Assembly (NCBI GenBank): GCA_965153455.1
Contig: OZ234497.1
Span: 16,299,872-16,363,871 of the forward strand
DNA: 64,000 nt
Direction of reading: 5' to 3'
Source: Sphagnum compactum
Taxonomy: Eukaryota; Bryophyta; Sphagnopsida; Sphagnales
A program made the position numbers and the translations under genes. The notes beneath the pieces are model-generated. The model saw only the letters and a list, made by a program, of their open reading frames with translations, ran no database searches and was not told where the DNA came from. Position 1 is the first letter of the stretch; every line of letters starts with the position of its first letter. Of the stretch, positions 61,233-64,000 are shown in pieces.

Positions 61233-61680
61233 GCCAGAGTGAACCAGCACCCACCAGTGCACCAACATGGATGGATGGTGCACTCATATGATCCTCTTTT
61301 CTATCCCTGTGCCATCCCAGGTTGACTTTTTTTTGTTTGCCCTTTCTCAGCCCTGATCTCAGTTTTTCTTTGCAACTTTATTTTCTCCCCGCCCCTCACC
61401 TGGTTTTTTTTTTTTTTTTTAATAATTTTATTTGGGAAACTTTTCCCACCCACCCACCTACTACCCCCAATGCCCCCCACCGACCTACTCACCTATATAT
61501 TTAAATTAAAAGTAGACTCTTCCCCCATCTACCTACTCACTTATAAATTTGAAATGTGCTACTCTCATCCCCACCCCCCCCCCCATCTATTTTTCTACCT
61601 ACCAACACTTTAAATAGGTACCTACCAAATCCCACCTACATGGCTACACCTACCTACCTGGTTGGCACTCCAATAGACCC
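61233..61680. mobile_element. Possible further member of the GTGAACCAG family
   Basis: The left end GCCAGAGTGAACCAGCACCC is nearly identical to the termini at 53377-53702 and 54071-54416, followed by the GGATGGATGGTGCAC block and a TACC-rich interior. The right end (near CTGGTTGGCACTCC) is a weak match only. Confidence 0.4.
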
Positions 61681-62984
61681 CCAATGGTGGAAAATAATGA
61701 GAAAAGAATAAGGTATTGCATGGAACTGGGTCTTGTTCATTGAAGCAAATTAATTAAGGCATGATTGAAGTATTTGTCACCCCTTGTGTAAGGGTATCAT
61801 AGATAGACATTGGTTATAAACATGATGTTTTAGTGGGTTTTAACGGTATTGCATAATCTTTTGAAAATCCTGAATATGTGAAACCCCCCGATGAAGGTAT
61901 TATAGGTTGTGCTCTGAAAATGTTTTCCACCATGGGGGTATTTCAAACCCAACACATTTAATGCATGTTATACACATGTTTATCAAACAATTAGGCCTAG
62001 ATTAAACAATTTGATTTGCTTATTTTAATGGTGTGTTTAAGCAATGTGAATTAAATTTAGCAATATTTTGTCTTTACAATTATTTATGTTATTTAGTACT
62101 AGGGTTTTAGAAATTTTGGTTATGGAAACAACAAACATTTATGATTTTTTGCACCTTTTAAACATAAATATGGATTTTGGGGGGAATTTGGCATTTGCAT
62201 ATATATGCCACAATACATTTTTTCTTTTTCTTTTCTCTCAAAGAAAGTGGAGAAAGGCTCACATTAATAGACTAAACTAAGAGGTAAAAGACACACCATG
62301 GCTTCCATCCATTTGTTTGTTTCATTTAGTTTCTCCAAATTAGGGTTTAATTAGTGGTTATAATGAGGTTTCATTTTATTTTTGTTTGAATATTTGGCTT
62401 CAATAGTGACTATGTGTATTTATTTTTTAGGGTCATGTGTAGTTAATTGTTTTAAATTATCATGGTTCATGGCATCCACCATTGGAACTATGTAAGGTTT
62501 AGTGTTTATTTCTTTAATGACATCCATATTGATCTATCGATGGATGTGTTTTCATATAAGGCCAAAACCCCATTGAACATCAATGGCATTACCTTTGAAA
62601 ATCAACAGTACAATATTCTATCTTTATAAATTCCTTTTGTTTTTTTTTTGTTTTTTTTTTACTTAAGGAATTTTGTTCCCCCTTGCATATGGATGGTCAT
62701 GGAAGTATCAATTGCATGTGGGTATTTTCACATTATGATTGAAAGCCCTACATAAAATCAATTGATTGTTTCTAGGAAGATAGGGAATTTTTTTTTTGCA
62801 TAAGTCTAAATAGCCATAAAATAGTCGCTTGATTTTTTTTACCATTTGTAAACTATTGTTTGTTTATGGGTTGTGGTAAGGTTCACTTGTAAGGTTTAAA
62901 GGTTTTGTTGATTAGGGTTTAATGGCTATGTTGATTAAAATTATCATGATTTGTAAACTTATGAGGGTATTCCATGGGTTTTCA

Positions 62985-64000
62985 CAAGTTGGGGACTCCT
63001 ACTACATGGTTATTTCTTTGACAATTCAAAGCATGGAGCAAATTCCATTGTCCCAATCCATCAAGATCCAAAACCTGGTTTTGAATGTGGACTTGGTGTG
63101 GAAAGATGGGTTTAGGCAAGGAGGCCAAAACAAGGTGGCAATTGAAACCGCATACATCATCCATGCTCATGTTTTTGAGTTTTTGCAATGTGAACAAAAG
63201 GATATGCAAACTTTGGTCAAATGGAACATTTCATGAATTTATCCCCTCGACAAGATGTAAAAAAAGTAACGATAAAAAATCACCTCGAACATATTTAATG
63301 CAGTTTCAAAACCTAAAAACCCTTTCCATTGGTCATTTTTATAAGTTCTAAGGTTAATCACTTTTGTGTCTTTTGATTTGATTGAGTGGAAACTATGTTT
63401 TGTAGGTATGACTATGATTATGGGCCAGAGGACCATAATTTGGTCAATCAAGCGACGTTGTTTGGCCCACTTTTCCATCAAGAACTTCTACGCACGGCCA
63501 AATGTGGTGGAAATCACTTTTTACCATTGGACTCACACTCAAACCAATGGAGATCCTGCTCACAATGCATGTGACCCAAGGTCCACATCATGGATGTCGA
63601 TGTATGTTCCACATGTGTTTCACAAGTTGAAGGAGTTTATATGGACCCAATTAGGGTTAGGGTACATCATGAAGCAAATTTATGACAAACACAAGGAAAT
63701 TTGGTGGGCACGAACAAATGTGGGTGAATGGATGATCCGGGATGATTTCTACGACTCCAAGATATCGCCTACTTGGATTGGAAGCACAAGTAGGGCACTT
63801 GGCACTTCACAAAAACCTGACACTTTCCATTCATACATGGGTTTGTGCTCATCTTGATGATGTCTTTTATTTCCAAATTGCAAGTGAGGTGAAAGGGATT
63901 CAGGTCCCTTATTTCTATGGATGCCATGTTTGGCACCAACAATGTGAAATACCACCTATTCACATTGATGGCATTTGATTTTCATCCCACAAGGTTGCCA
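62985..64000 (+). pseudogene. MULE-type transposase relic, runs off the window
   Basis: Plus-strand segments correspond to a Mutator-like (MULE) transposase as found in seed-free plants. The N-terminal piece (about 63085-63235) contains VWKDGFRQGGQNKVAIETAY and LVKWNIS before a TGA. The central piece (63440-63800, mostly open for about 160 codons) contains LAHFSIKNFYARPNVVEI and GLGYIMKQIYDKHKEIWW. After a frame change comes HLDDVFYFQ (63855), and then the start of the DDE catalytic core with MDAMFGTNNVKYHLFTLMAF at 63917-63976. Asp 63920-63922 is the probable first catalytic acid. Frameshifts and a CGA-to-TGA-type stop make this copy inactive. The rest of the catalytic core and the right element end lie beyond 64000. 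Confidence 0.8.

Larger units (their letters stand above)
59318..62920. other. Intergenic, no supported gene
   Basis: No coding motif recognised. Contains poly-C runs (about 60006-60018 and 61567-61582), a poly-T run near 61405-61420, a TACC-rich tract (61440-61660) and the foldback element at 60043. Confidence 0.5.

Overview
The window is nuclear DNA of a land plant. It holds one convincing single-copy gene, a GOLDEN2-LIKE (GLK) GARP transcription factor at 41801-43738 on the plus strand. The rest is AT-rich, repeat-filled intergenic DNA carrying relics of hAT, MULE, CACTA, Ty3/gypsy and LINE (L1-type) elements, small foldback elements and microsatellites. Sparse genes, decayed elements of many classes and a GLK gene fit a large-genome plant. 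A fern or other seed-free vascular plant, or possibly a gymnosperm, is my guess; I cannot name the species. I saw no bacterial-style operon, CRISPR array, rRNA gene or tRNA gene.

Layout. 1-2.4 kb: AT-rich, with a degenerate tandem repeat of about 300 bp. 2.4-9.9 kb: two divergently oriented, unrecognised coding relics (minus 3.8 to 2.4 kb; plus 4.6 to 9.9 kb). The plus one is interrupted by a 2,434-bp non-autonomous CACTA element (5137-7570) with a TAT target duplication. About 40 in-frame stops in these two relics, by hand count, are all TAG or TAA, mostly in Gln-like contexts, and none is TGA. 18.1-18.9 kb: 3' part of a hAT transposase, minus strand. 25.5-26.3 kb: Ty3/gypsy reverse transcriptase relic. 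27.0-27.6 kb: a CpG-rich, uninterrupted 140-codon minus-strand ORF with a TATA box and AATAAA in plausible places, and tandem repeats upstream. 34.0 kb: a 256-bp foldback element.

40.8-44.4 kb: the GLK locus. A TATA box (41241) is followed by a long leader containing a roughly 185-bp tandem duplication and a 122-codon upstream ORF in the same frame as GLK, closed by a single TAG. The main ORF is 645 codons with no intron. 53.3-54.5 kb: two related foldback elements with TACC-rich interiors, one flanked by 12-bp direct repeats. 57.1-59.3 kb: a LINE (L1-type) relic with endonuclease, RT and C-terminal motifs. 63.0-64.0 kb: a MULE-type transposase relic that runs off the window.

The genes do not form a pathway. 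GLK is the only gene with a clear cellular role (chloroplast development). All other coding traces are mobile-element relics or unrecognised. The most unusual signal is the TAG/TAA-only nonsense pattern at 2.4-9.9 kb. The conservative explanation is deamination of methylated cytosine at CAG and CAA codons in a silenced element; reading TAA/TAG as Gln is the exotic alternative.
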